A DNA stretch of 64,000 nucleotides from contig JAWKRG010000004.1 in assembly GCA_041389725.1 (NCBI GenBank), positions 682,001 through 746,000 of the forward strand, in the 5' to 3' direction. The position numbers and the translations under genes were made by a program. Each line of letters starts with the position of its first letter. Position 1 is the first letter of the stretch. Shown here one piece after another: positions 17,059 through 26,591 of the stretch. The notes under the pieces are model-generated. The model was not told the DNA's origin and did no database searches. It saw only the letters and a program-made list of their open reading frames with translations. This stretch comes from Polyangiaceae bacterium (GTDB lineage: Bacteria; Myxococcota_A; Polyangia; Polyangiales; Polyangiaceae).

Positions 17059-17640
17059 TTACGTTCCCTCGGCCAGGTCGGCACCGTCGTAGATGTCGCC
17101 CACGGTGAAGCCACCGTCGATGCCCGTCAAAGCAACGCGGGAGTCCTGCGCGGTGTGCGTGGCGACAATCCACTCGCCACCTGAGGTGCGACGGTAGTGA
17201 TCGATGCGGTGTTCGACATGAGAGACGATGACGTAGTCGTGTAGCTCGGAGATGCTCTGATAGTTGACGAATTTCTTGCCGCGGTCGTAGTCCTCGGTCG
17301 AGTCCGACGTGACTTCGACGATGACAGCGGGGTTGAGGAGTGACGCTGGCGGGCCGGGCTTGTATTGGCGCTCGCCGCACGCGACGAGCACGTCGGCGTA
17401 CGTGTAGAGGCCAGTCGTCGGGACGTGGATACGCTGATCGCTCGTCAGCGTCACGCAAGGTTTGCCCCGCGACAACGCACGCAGTGCGGCGGTCATGTTT
17501 GCCGCGAGCGCGTTGTGCGCCGGGGACGCTCCTGCCATTGCCACGATAGCGCCATCGACGAACTCGTGCTTCGTGTCGCTCGCGGCCTCGAGCGCGAGGT
17601 ACTCGACTTCGGTGAAAACCGTCGGCGCGCGTGAGACCAT
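17059..17640 (-). CDS. Uma2-family (DUF820) PD-(D/E)XK-like endonuclease
   Basis: A 193-residue protein of the normal Uma2 size. Diagnostic segments are FTEVEYLALE and KHEFVDGAIVAMAGASPAHN near the N-terminus, then YADVLVACG, which supplies the active-site Asp. AVIVEVTSDSTEDYDRGKK follows, with Glu and Lys of the restriction-like fold, then YQSISELHDYVIV. Family members have a PD-(D/E)XK nuclease fold, but their biological role is mostly unclear. It follows menE by 66 bases on the same strand and might be read through from the men operon; a functional link is not expected. All putative catalytic residues appear intact. Confidence 0.88.
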   Translation of the reverse strand: MVSRAPTVFTEVEYLALEAASDTKHEFVDGAIVAMAGASPAHNALAANMTAALRALSRGKPCVTLTSDQRIHVPTTGLYTYADVLVACGERQYKPGPPASLLNPAVIVEVTSDSTEDYDRGKKFVNYQSISELHDYVIVSHVEHRIDHYRRTSGGEWIVATHTAQDSRVALTGIDGGFTVGDIYDGADLAEGT

Positions 17641-17706
17641 CGCCTCGAGACTATCACGCGCGAAGCCGTCTCGGCCACCTCGCGCCTCCGCAGAGCTGTC
17701 ACCGCG

Positions 17707-19032
17707 TCACGATCTGCTCGCCAGGAAAATTGCGAATGCGGCGCGTCGGTCAGGCTTTCCCAAGCGCGTGCGCGGGATTGCGTCGACGACGAGGTGCAAG
17801 CGTGGACGCTTGAAGCTCGCGAGCTTCGTTTGTGCACGCTCTAGCACGGCTTCGGCGCTGTGCTCCGGAGCGAGCACGAAAAGCGCGGCCACCAGCTGTC
17901 CGTACCGTTCGTCGGGCACGCCGCAGACCAGGCAGTCCACGACGCGGCCATCCTCGGCAAGCACGCCCTCGATCTCCAAGGGATCCACGTTCTCCCCGCC
18001 AGTGACGATCACGTCATCGCTCCGCCCAAGAACCGTCAGCCGGCCGGCTTCGTCCAGAGAACCGACGTCCTTGGTGTCAATCCAGTCTTCGGGGGTCAGC
18101 GCGGAGCCTCCCACGTAGCCGTCCATGCGCATCGGACCGCGGACGAAGATGCGGCCGCGCTCTTCAGCGCGCGCGCGTCGACCGTCGACGCGAGTTTCGA
18201 TCTCTGCGCCAGCGAGGGCGAAACCCGAGTCGACGGAGTTCGGATCCACGGGATCCCCCGGACGTTGGGTGGTCACCTGAGACGCCATTTCCGTTAGGCC
18301 GTAGGTAGCGAGCACGGACAGTCCCCGCTCGTGCGATCTGCGTTTCAATCGGGTCGGGAAGGGAGAACCGCCGACCAGGATGAAGCGCAGCGAGCGCAAG
18401 GTGTCCGCCCTTGGGTGATCGAGGAGAACGCTCAGCATCGCGGGTACCAGTGAGACCCCCGTGGGCGCGTGTTGGCGCAGGGCCTGAATCACCGCATCGG
18501 CGGAGAAGCTGGGTATCGCCACGACCGAAGCACCAGCGATCAACGAACGAGTGAGGATCGATAGGCCTCCCGCGTGCGCCAGCGGCATGCACGCCAGCCA
18601 GCGATCTTGCGCCTCGAAGCGGAGGTTCTCGTTGCTCGCCATTGAAGCGTGGGTCAGTGCTTCGTGACTGACGATGGCGAGCTTTGGCACGCCCGCGGTT
18701 CCCGACGTGGCCAAGAGCACCGCGGGCCTTCCTTGGTAGGCCGCGGCTTGCGCGCGCAGCGCCTCGCGCTCGCGTGCGCTCAGACGCGGGTGCAGCGGCA
18801 AGAATGTCCTTCCTGCGTCCAGGCAGGTGAGCATGCGTAGCACCGTCGCTCTGCTGGCGTCGGCGGTAAACACGTCCACGCTCGCACTCGGTGCAACTTC
18901 TTGCTGGGCAACAAGGCGCCGCAACTCGTCATGAGTCCATGCGCCGTCCGCATCGATCCACGCCGGTGTGACCGTGGCTCGCACTTGGCTGATGCGCAGA
19001 GTTGGCGTTACGGACACGACGAGGTTTCCCAA
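17707..19032 (-). CDS. menE: o-Succinylbenzoate-CoA ligase
   Basis: 441 residues, slightly short for the AMP-forming acyl-CoA synthetase superfamily but normal for MenE. It ligates o-succinylbenzoate to CoA with ATP. The phosphate-binding loop is LLATSGTAGVPKLAI. Downstream motifs are ATYGLTEMASQVT (A5-like) and GRSDDVIVTGGENVDPLEIE (A7-A8 hinge). The C-terminal Lys region ends LHLVVDAIPRTRLGKPDRRA. Its start region overlaps the 3' end of menC by 25 bases, so it is the last gene of the men operon and probably translated by coupling. Function is assigned from domain content plus position after menC. Confidence 0.9.
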   Translation of the reverse strand: MGNLVVSVTPTLRISQVRATVTPAWIDADGAWTHDELRRLVAQQEVAPSASVDVFTADASRATVLRMLTCLDAGRTFLPLHPRLSAREREALRAQAAAYQGRPAVLLATSGTAGVPKLAIVSHEALTHASMASNENLRFEAQDRWLACMPLAHAGGLSILTRSLIAGASVVAIPSFSADAVIQALRQHAPTGVSLVPAMLSVLLDHPRADTLRSLRFILVGGSPFPTRLKRRSHERGLSVLATYGLTEMASQVTTQRPGDPVDPNSVDSGFALAGAEIETRVDGRRARAEERGRIFVRGPMRMDGYVGGSALTPEDWIDTKDVGSLDEAGRLTVLGRSDDVIVTGGENVDPLEIEGVLAEDGRVVDCLVCGVPDERYGQLVAALFVLAPEHSAEAVLERAQTKLASFKRPRLHLVVDAIPRTRLGKPDRRAAFAIFLASRS

Positions 19033-20201
19033 TCTACTTCGGTGAAGGTGACCCCGTGGCCCACGACGGCAGCCGGCGCGACCGTGAGGGGAACGCCATC
19101 GTCTTCGAGCTGTGGCAACTTGCAGGGTGGGAACGCGTCCAAGGCGGCATGCACGTCGACACCGGCGGCCATGTCACCAACGTTCGCCAAACTCATGGCC
19201 AGTTCCGCGCACGCTGCGAGTGCGACCGGGCCTTCGAAGGCGTGAGTCACCACCACGGCTTTGCCTCGATTGCGCGCTGCGGCCGCCAACCGACGGCAAG
19301 CGCTCAGCCCGCCGAGCAAGGTCGGCTTGAGCACCACGCCGCCGAGCGCTGCGCAGTCCACGAGCTCGTTGCGCAGTGGCTCGTCGCAGAGGGACTCGTC
19401 GGCGAACCACGGCGTGGCGCATGCACCGAGCTGCAGTAGGGACGCGCCCGCCGTCGGCTCCTCCACGAACTCCACATTCGCGGCGGCGTAGGCGTCGAGA
19501 GCACGACGAGCGCGCTCCAGGTCCAGTCCGCCGTTCAGGTCGAGGCGCACGTGCACAGGCGCCTCGAGTTCCGCCACTAGCTCGCGCACGCGAGTTGCTT
19601 CCAGTGCCGGCTCTTCCCCACGTGCCTTGAGTTTCAGCGTGCGCGCGCCGCGCTGGACGGCGCGCTTCGCTGCTGCGACGTGGGCTGGGTCGTCCAAATG
19701 ACCGATGAGGGTGGAACGCGGTACCGCGCGTCGCGTGGACCAGAGCGTGCCCAGAGCATCACCTCGCGATCGCGCGAGCATGTCGCCAAGCGCTGTCTCG
19801 ATCGCGAAGCGAGCACTGGGCGACGCCGACAACGCAGGCTCGATCTGCAACACGCTCGGCGCTAGTTCGCCGCTCGACGCACTCGGCGATCGGTCGCTGT
19901 GCGACGCGCCCGGCATGTCTTTGCCAAGCGCGTCCACCATGCCTTTGGCAAACGCGTCCACCACCTCGCGCAGGAATGCGGCGTCGCGGCTTCTTGCGAC
20001 CAGTCCCTGCAACGCTTCGACGGCGCGCTCGAGCCCATCGCCGTTCCAGTTCGGCAGTGGCGAAGCCTCGCCCGTACCAAGCAGCCGATCGTCGTCGAAG
20101 ATCCCCAGGAGGATGCCGTCCCGACGCAGCCATGCCGCGCGTGCGGCGAAGGCGCCGGAAGTAGGCCCGCCAACGCGCGCCAGGCGAAGACCCAGGTTCA
20201 T
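19008..20201 (-). CDS. menC: o-Succinylbenzoate synthase
   Basis: 397 residues, enolase superfamily. It dehydrates SHCHC to o-succinylbenzoate. Superfamily residues can be placed: the catalytic KxK (TLKLKARG), metal ligands in VRLDLNGG, FVEEP and WFADES, and the opposing Lys in VVLKPTLLGG. The stretch at about residues 75-120 is longer and more Ser/Ala-rich than in most MenC proteins and may be a loop. It starts 107 bases after the end of menA, the only real gap in the operon. That gap holds a perfect 14-bp palindrome. The 3' end overlaps menE. Confidence 0.9.
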   Translation of the reverse strand: MNLGLRLARVGGPTSGAFAARAAWLRRDGILLGIFDDDRLLGTGEASPLPNWNGDGLERAVEALQGLVARSRDAAFLREVVDAFAKGMVDALGKDMPGASHSDRSPSASSGELAPSVLQIEPALSASPSARFAIETALGDMLARSRGDALGTLWSTRRAVPRSTLIGHLDDPAHVAAAKRAVQRGARTLKLKARGEEPALEATRVRELVAELEAPVHVRLDLNGGLDLERARRALDAYAAANVEFVEEPTAGASLLQLGACATPWFADESLCDEPLRNELVDCAALGGVVLKPTLLGGLSACRRLAAAARNRGKAVVVTHAFEGPVALAACAELAMSLANVGDMAAGVDVHAALDAFPPCKLPQLEDDGVPLTVAPAAVVGHGVTFTEVDWETSSCP

Positions 20202-20216
20202 CTTTCAGTTCCGCGT

Positions 20217-20230
20217 GCCATCTAGATGGC
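20217..20230. promoter_or_regulatory. Perfect 14-bp palindrome in the menA-menC gap
   Basis: GCCATCTAGATGGC is fully self-complementary. Its near edge is 15 bases upstream of the menC start, in the single sizeable gap of the operon. It could be an operator or an RNA stem affecting menC translation; chance is possible. Confidence 0.35.
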
Positions 20231-20308
20231 CGAGATCTCTCCCCCGCCGGGAATCGGGAAGCCCGTCAGGCGTCCCTACCCGACGCGACCGGTCATCTGG
20301 AAGACGCC

Positions 20309-21220
<912 letters not shown>

Positions 21221-21223
21221 GAC

Positions 21224-22045
21224 TCAGGGCAGCCGCTTGAACTTGCCGAACTCGGGTTTTCGCTTCTCCAAGAAGGCGTTCTTTCCTTCTTGGCCTTCCT
21301 CGGTCATGTAGAAGAGCAGCGTCGCGTTGCCCGCGAGCTCTTGCAGTCCGGCCTGGCCATCGCAGTCCGCGTTCAGCGATGCCTTCAGGCAGCGCAGGGC
21401 CAGCGGGCTGTTAGCGAGGATCTCGCGGCACCACTGCACGGTCTCGGCTTCCAACTCCGCCAGCGGTACGACGCGGTTCACCAGGCCCATGTCCAGCGCC
21501 TCTTGGGCCGAATACTGACGGCAGAGGAACCAGATCTCGCGTGCCTTCTTCTGCCCCACGATGCGCGCCATGTAGGACGCGCCATAGCCGCCGTCGAAGC
21601 TGCCGACTTTGGGTCCGGTTTGACCGAAGCGAGCGTTGTCCGCGGCGATGGTCAGATCGCAGACCAGATGCAGCACGTGCCCGCCGCCGATGGCGTAGCC
21701 GGCGACCATCGCGATCACGGGCTTGGGTAGCGTGCGGATCTGACGTTGGAGATCGAGCACGTTCAGGCGCGGTACGCCGTCACTGCCCACGTAGCCCGCG
21801 TGCCCGCGCACGCGCTGGTCACCACCCGAGCAGAAGGCCTCTCCTCCTGCGCCCGTCAGGATCACCACGCCAACCTCCGGGTCGTTGCGCGCGTCCTCGA
21901 AGGCGCGGGTCATTTCTTTCACCGTCTGCGGCCGGAATGCGTTGCGCACCTCCGGTCGATTGATGGTGATCTTCGCGATGCCCTCGGCCTTTTCATAGAT
22001 GACGTCTTCGTAGCCGGCGATGCGTTCATAGTTGGGCAAGCTCAT
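21224..22045 (-). CDS. menB: 1,4-Dihydroxy-2-naphthoyl-CoA synthase
   Basis: 273 residues from the ATG at 22045, preceded by a GAGAGG ribosome binding site 6 nt away. A longer frame exists upstream but lies inside menH. It is a crotonase-fold enzyme that cyclises o-succinylbenzoyl-CoA to DHNA-CoA. Conserved MenB segments are NRPEVRNAFRP, FCSGGDQRVRG (oxyanion hole region), GYAIGGGHVLH, QTGPKVGSFDGGYG, and the ending EKRKPEFGKFKR. Length and motifs match the classical family. The start overlaps the end of menH by 20 bases. Confidence 0.97.
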   Translation of the reverse strand: MSLPNYERIAGYEDVIYEKAEGIAKITINRPEVRNAFRPQTVKEMTRAFEDARNDPEVGVVILTGAGGEAFCSGGDQRVRGHAGYVGSDGVPRLNVLDLQRQIRTLPKPVIAMVAGYAIGGGHVLHLVCDLTIAADNARFGQTGPKVGSFDGGYGASYMARIVGQKKAREIWFLCRQYSAQEALDMGLVNRVVPLAELEAETVQWCREILANSPLALRCLKASLNADCDGQAGLQELAGNATLLFYMTEEGQEGKNAFLEKRKPEFGKFKRLP

Positions 22046-22823
22046 GGGTTTCCTCTCTTTGATTCGTGAATGTACGGAGACGTTCGTCGCATAGGCGCGC
22101 CAGCGCCACCGGCGTCTCGATGATGGGGTTGTGACCTGCGGCTGGGACGAGCACGGTGCTAAGCCGCGGCAAGAGGCGGGCTGCGCGCTTCGCATGAGCC
22201 ACGTAGGCGTCGTCCAGCGCACCCGCCATCATGCAGATGGGGCCGCTGAAGTGCGCGAGCCCATCGACCAGGGACGGCATGGCGCCACTGCCGAGCTCTT
22301 CGAAGGCGCGACCCAGGGCAGCGGGCTCATGCTCGAGGCGCGCCTGGCGTTGGGCGTCGCGTGCAGCCGGTGACTGCGTTCGAAACAAGGGCAGCGCCTC
22401 CCAGTGCCGCACGAAGCCGTCGAGGCCACGGCTCAGCTGCGTGGACTGCTCTCGTTCCCAGCTGCGCCTGGCTTCTCGCTCCTCGGGCGCCAGCCCAGGG
22501 TGCGCGCCGATGGCGATGACGCCGAGGGGAGCGTGCGCCGCCAGGGCGGCGATGCCGAGTGCCATGCGGCCGCCAAGGGAGTAGCCGAGCAGATAGCACT
22601 CGCGCGGCAAGCTCGCGGCGACGGCGTGTACGTTCGCCGAGAAGCTACCGTGCAGCTTGGCTGCAGGCGTGCCGTGGCCGGGAAGGGTGACGGCGGCGAT
22701 GGCGCCCGGATACGACAGCGTGTCGAGCACGGGCGCGAAGCTCGAGGGTGAGCCGAGCATGCCGTGCAGCATCACCAACGGTGGATGGCCGGGCGCGAGC
22801 GCAGCGCGCAGCGTGGTGATCAC
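22026..22823 (-). CDS. menH: SHCHC synthase (2-succinyl-6-hydroxy-2,4-cyclohexadiene-1-carboxylate synthase)
   Basis: 265 residues from the GTG at 22823. This start is chosen because GTG overlaps the menD TGA as GTGA; a GTG at 22844 would add seven residues. It is an alpha/beta hydrolase fold with LVMLHGMLGSPSSF (oxyanion region), the nucleophile elbow GYSLGGR (Ser82), an acid in GALDDAY and the His in AAGHNPI. MenH removes pyruvate from SEPHCHC. The fold alone would allow other hydrolase functions, but its place between menD and menB makes the MenH call strong. The 3' end overlaps menB. Confidence 0.9.
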   Translation of the reverse strand: MITTLRAALAPGHPPLVMLHGMLGSPSSFAPVLDTLSYPGAIAAVTLPGHGTPAAKLHGSFSANVHAVAASLPRECYLLGYSLGGRMALGIAALAAHAPLGVIAIGAHPGLAPEEREARRSWEREQSTQLSRGLDGFVRHWEALPLFRTQSPAARDAQRQARLEHEPAALGRAFEELGSGAMPSLVDGLAHFSGPICMMAGALDDAYVAHAKRAARLLPRLSTVLVPAAGHNPIIETPVALARLCDERLRTFTNQREETHELAQL

Positions 22824-24544
22824 TGTTGGACTCCCGGGGGGCACATGGCCTCGATCACCGTGGCTCGTGGCGATGCGAAAGCGGCGTCCATCGCTGAGGC
22901 CAACTCCGCATCATCGCGAACGCGAAGGTGCTGGACCCCAAAGGCTCCGCATGCGCCAGGGAGAAAACTCGGCGGTGGCGTCAAGAACAGGCGACTGAGC
23001 TGCTCCGCGGGAATCGCGTTTGCGACGGGCAGCTGCTCGAAGATGCGTCCCCCGCCGTTGTTCACCACGACGAGCAGAAGGGGAGCCGTGCACTCCGCCA
23101 TCAGCGCCAGTGAGCCGACGTCATGCAGTGCACTCACGTCGCCGAGGACCGCGACGACCGGGTGTTCCGGGCTGACGGCGCTGCGGATGCCCGCCGCCCC
23201 AGCCAGCAGTCCATCGATGCCGCTGAGTCCACGTTGATGAAACACGTGCACGCGCCCCTGCGCCGCTCCGGCGGCGCGGTCGAACTCCCGCACCACGCGG
23301 CTGTTTCCGACGAAGAGGCGCGTTTCGCTGGGAAGCGCTCGGATCAGTCTTCGCACCAGAGCAGCTTCGCCCCATGGCCCGGGGTCTGGCTGTGGAAGGC
23401 TGGCCACCAGGTCGCGCACCAGGTTCTGGTACGCCGGACTTGCGTCACGCCCTTGGAGCGAGCGCGCGGCTGACTCGAGCAGCGCGGCAGCGTCGCCCAG
23501 GATCACGTCCGTCGCGTGGTGTTCCGGATCGGAAACGCCGTTGGGCGAAACACACACGTGACGGAATCCACGCGACTGTGCCTTGGCCCAAGCACTGCTG
23601 GTCAGAGGAGCCCCCAGCGTGATCACGGTATCTGGGGCGTTCGCTTCGAAGAGCGTCTCGAGCCAGCGACCGACGCCGCCCGCGCACAGCCGCGTCAGCT
23701 CGGGCACGTGCAGCAGATTGCTCGTCGACTCCGCAGCCGCAGCGAAGCCCGAGACGCGAAGGAACTCGGCAACGGCGCCCGCCAGGCGGGTCGATGCAGA
23801 CTCAGCGCTCTCACCCCGTGGCGCCCAGGCCGGTCCGACCAGGAGCAACCCACGCTCTGCACTCGCCACCACGTCGCACAGCGCCCGCGTCGTCTCCGGC
23901 GTTGCCGAGGGCGCTCCGAGCGTCACTCGGGGCGCGCCGCGGGATAGCAGCTCGGCGACTTCCTTGCGCCAGGGTTCGTTGCCAGAAGCGGCGACGGGCT
24001 CCAACGGCTTGCGGAAGCGCGCGTTGACATGCACCGGCCCAGCCGTGGGGCTGAGGCTGGCCAGTACGGCTTGTGCGGCAAGGCGTGGAAGCGCACGAAG
24101 CGCTGCGGGATGTGGCTCGCCGAGTTCGAAGGCGCCGCGCACGTGCGTGCCGAACAATTTGCTTTGGTCCAAGGTTTGATTGGCGCGGGAGTGAACCAGG
24201 TCCCAGGGGCGATCTGCGGTGAGCACGATGAGCGGGATCTGCGCGCGCTCGGCCTCGAGAATGGCAGGATAGTAGTGGGCCCCGGCGCTGCCCGAGGTGC
24301 ACAACAATGCGCAAGGAACGCCACTGACGCGCGCTTGGCCCAGGGCGAAGAAGCTGGCACTGCGTTCATCGACGATCACTTTGAATCGTGCGCCCGCCGT
24401 GTTGGCGATGGCCAGCGCGAGGGGGGTCGATCGTGAGCCGGGACTCACTACGAAGTCTCGCACGCCCGCACTGACCAACGCGCCGATGAAGACGCGCGCC
24501 CACTGGCTGTGGAGGTCGTCGGGGGCCGCGTGCAGCGCCGTCAC
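22820..24544 (-). CDS. menD: SEPHCHC synthase (thiamine-diphosphate enzyme)
   Basis: 574 residues from the GTG at 24544. A much longer frame to 24883 exists but lies inside menF, and GTG here overlaps the menF stop as GTGA. The enzyme adds the 2-oxoglutarate-derived succinyl semialdehyde unit to isochorismate. Signatures are FVVSPGSRSTPLALA, VDERSASFFALG (catalytic Glu), TSGSAGAHYYPAI and TADRPWDL. The ThDP/Mg2+ motif runs from LGDVSALHDVGSLAL to VVNNGGGRIFEQLP. All expected residues are present and the length is normal. It uses the product of the preceding gene menF. Confidence 0.96.
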   Translation of the reverse strand: MTALHAAPDDLHSQWARVFIGALVSAGVRDFVVSPGSRSTPLALAIANTAGARFKVIVDERSASFFALGQARVSGVPCALLCTSGSAGAHYYPAILEAERAQIPLIVLTADRPWDLVHSRANQTLDQSKLFGTHVRGAFELGEPHPAALRALPRLAAQAVLASLSPTAGPVHVNARFRKPLEPVAASGNEPWRKEVAELLSRGAPRVTLGAPSATPETTRALCDVVASAERGLLLVGPAWAPRGESAESASTRLAGAVAEFLRVSGFAAAAESTSNLLHVPELTRLCAGGVGRWLETLFEANAPDTVITLGAPLTSSAWAKAQSRGFRHVCVSPNGVSDPEHHATDVILGDAAALLESAARSLQGRDASPAYQNLVRDLVASLPQPDPGPWGEAALVRRLIRALPSETRLFVGNSRVVREFDRAAGAAQGRVHVFHQRGLSGIDGLLAGAAGIRSAVSPEHPVVAVLGDVSALHDVGSLALMAECTAPLLLVVVNNGGGRIFEQLPVANAIPAEQLSRLFLTPPPSFLPGACGAFGVQHLRVRDDAELASAMDAAFASPRATVIEAMCPPGVQQ

Positions 24545-25881
24545 GGCGCGCTCCGCTGTTGTGCCGTGGTGTGAGCAGTGGCTGACTCGTCGAAACCAAG
24601 GGCGCGCCGCATGCTGGCAAACTTCGCTTCGGTTTCTGCCAGCTCCGCATCGACCTCCGAACCCTGCACGAGGCCGGCTCCGGCGAACAAATGGGTCTCG
24701 TTTGGCGTGAGCAAGGCGCTGCGTAGCGCCACACAAAACTGACCGCGGCCCTGCAAATCGAACCAGCCCACGGGCGCCGCGAACCAGCCGCGCTCGAAAG
24801 GCTCCTGCTCGGCGATGAATTGCAGCGCCGCTTTGCGAGGCACGCCGCAGACGGCAGGGGTGGGATGCAGTGCTGCAACCCAATCCAGGACATGGGTCGT
24901 CGGTGCGCTGGCGAGAATGGGCGTTGCCAGGTGATGCACGTTGCGAAGCGTGCGCACGTGACGGGAAAGCGCTGTGATGGATACGGCGCCGCGGGCACGC
25001 AAAGCCTCCATGATGGCCTCGACGACGAAGGCGTGTTCACGGCCGTCCTTCTCCGACGCCAGCAGTCCTTCGGTCTCTTCCAGCTCGTTGCCGCGTCGAG
25101 CCGCCGTCCCCGCAATGGCCTCGGTCTTCAGCGCCTGGCCGTCGAAGGCGACCAGAAGCTCAGGACTCGCTCCCAAGAAGGTGTGTTCCCCAGAGCTGAT
25201 CGCGAAGTGGACGGGCGCTGACTCGGTCTCGAGCCGGGGCCACGCATCTCGTAGAGAGCAGGCGCCTGCGAGCTTGCTTTCGCGCACGACCACGACTTTC
25301 TCGAGGGTGCCTGCGCCGATGCGCGACAGCGCTTCCGTAGCCGCGAGGCGGAACGCACTGATGCCGTTGCTCTCTTGGGTCGCTCCGCCGCCCCGCGCAG
25401 TCGCGCCTGCCGGCGCTTGGCCTAGCTCGGAGACTAGATTTGAGGATTTCCACAACTCGGATGCGCGCGCGGTGAGTTGCAGGTGGCCGGGTGCCGCGCT
25501 CCAGCGCGGCAGGACGAAGCGCGCATCGCCGAAAGCAGTGAAGGCTCCGCGTCGCCCCGCTGAAAAGGCAAACCCACCGACGAAGCGCGGCTCTGCGTCC
25601 CCGATGACCCATGCGTCCGCCAACAAAGCGTGAGCCCGTGCGCGCACGTGCTCGAAGCGCGAGTCGCCGTTGGCCTGCACCACCGCCGCAGAGCCCCATG
25701 CCTCGAAGCGCACCCCATCACCGCCCAGGCTGCGCGACGAGTCCCACAGAATGGGCGCCGGCATGTGCGCCGCGTGTTTGATGTCTGACGGCGATGCCGC
25801 ACCCCCGATCACGATCAGTTGATCGGGTCTCGCACGCTCCGCGCGCTGGACCGCGTCGGCCAGGGCGCGCTCGAAGCTCAC
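24541..25881 (-). CDS. menF: Isochorismate synthase
   Basis: 446 residues from a GTG at 25881 that overlaps the menG stop as GTGA. It belongs to the chorismate-utilising family (ADC synthase/salicylate synthase fold) and converts chorismate to isochorismate, the committed step. Conserved segments are EKVVVVRESKL, FLGASPELLVAF, KTEAIAGTAARRG, LHPTPAVCGVP, and the Mg2+-binding end AGAGLVQGSEVDAELAETEAK. The KTEAIAGTA and HPTPAVCG motifs favour isochorismate synthase over anthranilate synthase. The order menF-menD matches substrate flow. EntC- or DhbC-type function for a siderophore is unlikely in this operon. Confidence 0.94.
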   Translation of the reverse strand: MSFERALADAVQRAERARPDQLIVIGGAASPSDIKHAAHMPAPILWDSSRSLGGDGVRFEAWGSAAVVQANGDSRFEHVRARAHALLADAWVIGDAEPRFVGGFAFSAGRRGAFTAFGDARFVLPRWSAAPGHLQLTARASELWKSSNLVSELGQAPAGATARGGGATQESNGISAFRLAATEALSRIGAGTLEKVVVVRESKLAGACSLRDAWPRLETESAPVHFAISSGEHTFLGASPELLVAFDGQALKTEAIAGTAARRGNELEETEGLLASEKDGREHAFVVEAIMEALRARGAVSITALSRHVRTLRNVHHLATPILASAPTTHVLDWVAALHPTPAVCGVPRKAALQFIAEQEPFERGWFAAPVGWFDLQGRGQFCVALRSALLTPNETHLFAGAGLVQGSEVDAELAETEAKFASMRRALGFDESATAHTTAQQRSAP

Positions 25882-26591
25882 GGGGCGACTCCAACGAACA
25901 GGTTGGCTGCCCCAAAGGTGAGGGGTCGGGCCTCCACGGACTCGAGACCCGCGGTGCGCATCATCTCGGCAAACTCGGCGCGAGGTGGAAACGCAGCGAT
26001 CGACGTTTGCAGGTAGCGGTACTCGCGGCTGCCGGAGAGGAACCCGCCCACGAAGGGCACGACGGTGCGGATGTGGAATCGCGCCAAGGAGCGTAGGAGG
26101 CCTTCCTCGGGCTCGCCGAGTTCCAGCACCGCGACGCGCCCGCCGCTGCGGGTCACGCGCGCCATTTCCGCCAGCCCTTTGGCGCGGTCTTGGGCGTTGC
26201 GGATGCCGAAGGCGATGGTGACCGCGTCGAAGCTGTCGTCTTCGCAGGGCAGCGCTTCCACACTGCCTTCGCGCAGACTCACCCGGTCCGCGAGGGCAGC
26301 ATCGCGGAGCTTTTCCTCACCCACTTTCAGCATGCCCACGGAGGGATCGACGCCGACGACTTCTGCCTCGGGCAGCATTCGAGCGATGGCAATCGCGAGA
26401 TCGCCAGTTCCTGTTGCAACGTCCAAGACGCGACAGGCGCCCTGCAACTCCAGGCTGCGGACCGTCTGCTTGCGCCACCCCTGGTCCACACCTAGGGACA
26501 GGATTCGGTTGAGCAGATCGTAGCGACCCGCGATCTGGTCGAACATCTGACCGCTGCCGGGACGCACCGGCTCCGTAGGGGGAGTGCTCAC
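25878..26591 (-). CDS. menG: Demethylmenaquinone methyltransferase
   Basis: 237 residues, UbiE/MenG family. It uses S-adenosylmethionine to methylate demethylmenaquinone in the final step. Family signatures are MFDQIAGRYDLLNRILSLG, the SAM loop RVLDVATGTGDLA, ITIAFGIRNAQDR and YRYLQTSIAAFP. UbiE can also serve ubiquinone synthesis, but the surrounding men genes make menaquinone the expected product. The GTG start at 26591 overlaps the aroF TGA as GTGA, and the stop overlaps the menF GTG in the same way. The symbol ubiE is an equal alternative. Confidence 0.95.
   Translation of the reverse strand: MSTPPTEPVRPGSGQMFDQIAGRYDLLNRILSLGVDQGWRKQTVRSLELQGACRVLDVATGTGDLAIAIARMLPEAEVVGVDPSVGMLKVGEEKLRDAALADRVSLREGSVEALPCEDDSFDAVTIAFGIRNAQDRAKGLAEMARVTRSGGRVAVLELGEPEEGLLRSLARFHIRTVVPFVGGFLSGSREYRYLQTSIAAFPPRAEFAEMMRTAGLESVEARPLTFGAANLFVGVAP

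Noticed and set aside
17059..17640. Uma2 gene as part of a mobile element
   Set aside because: No transposase, terminal repeats or target duplication were seen around it.
24545..24883. N-terminal extension of menD
   Set aside because: It would overlap menF by about 340 bases in another frame. The GTG at 24544 overlaps the menF stop exactly and the protein begins just before the conserved MenD core.
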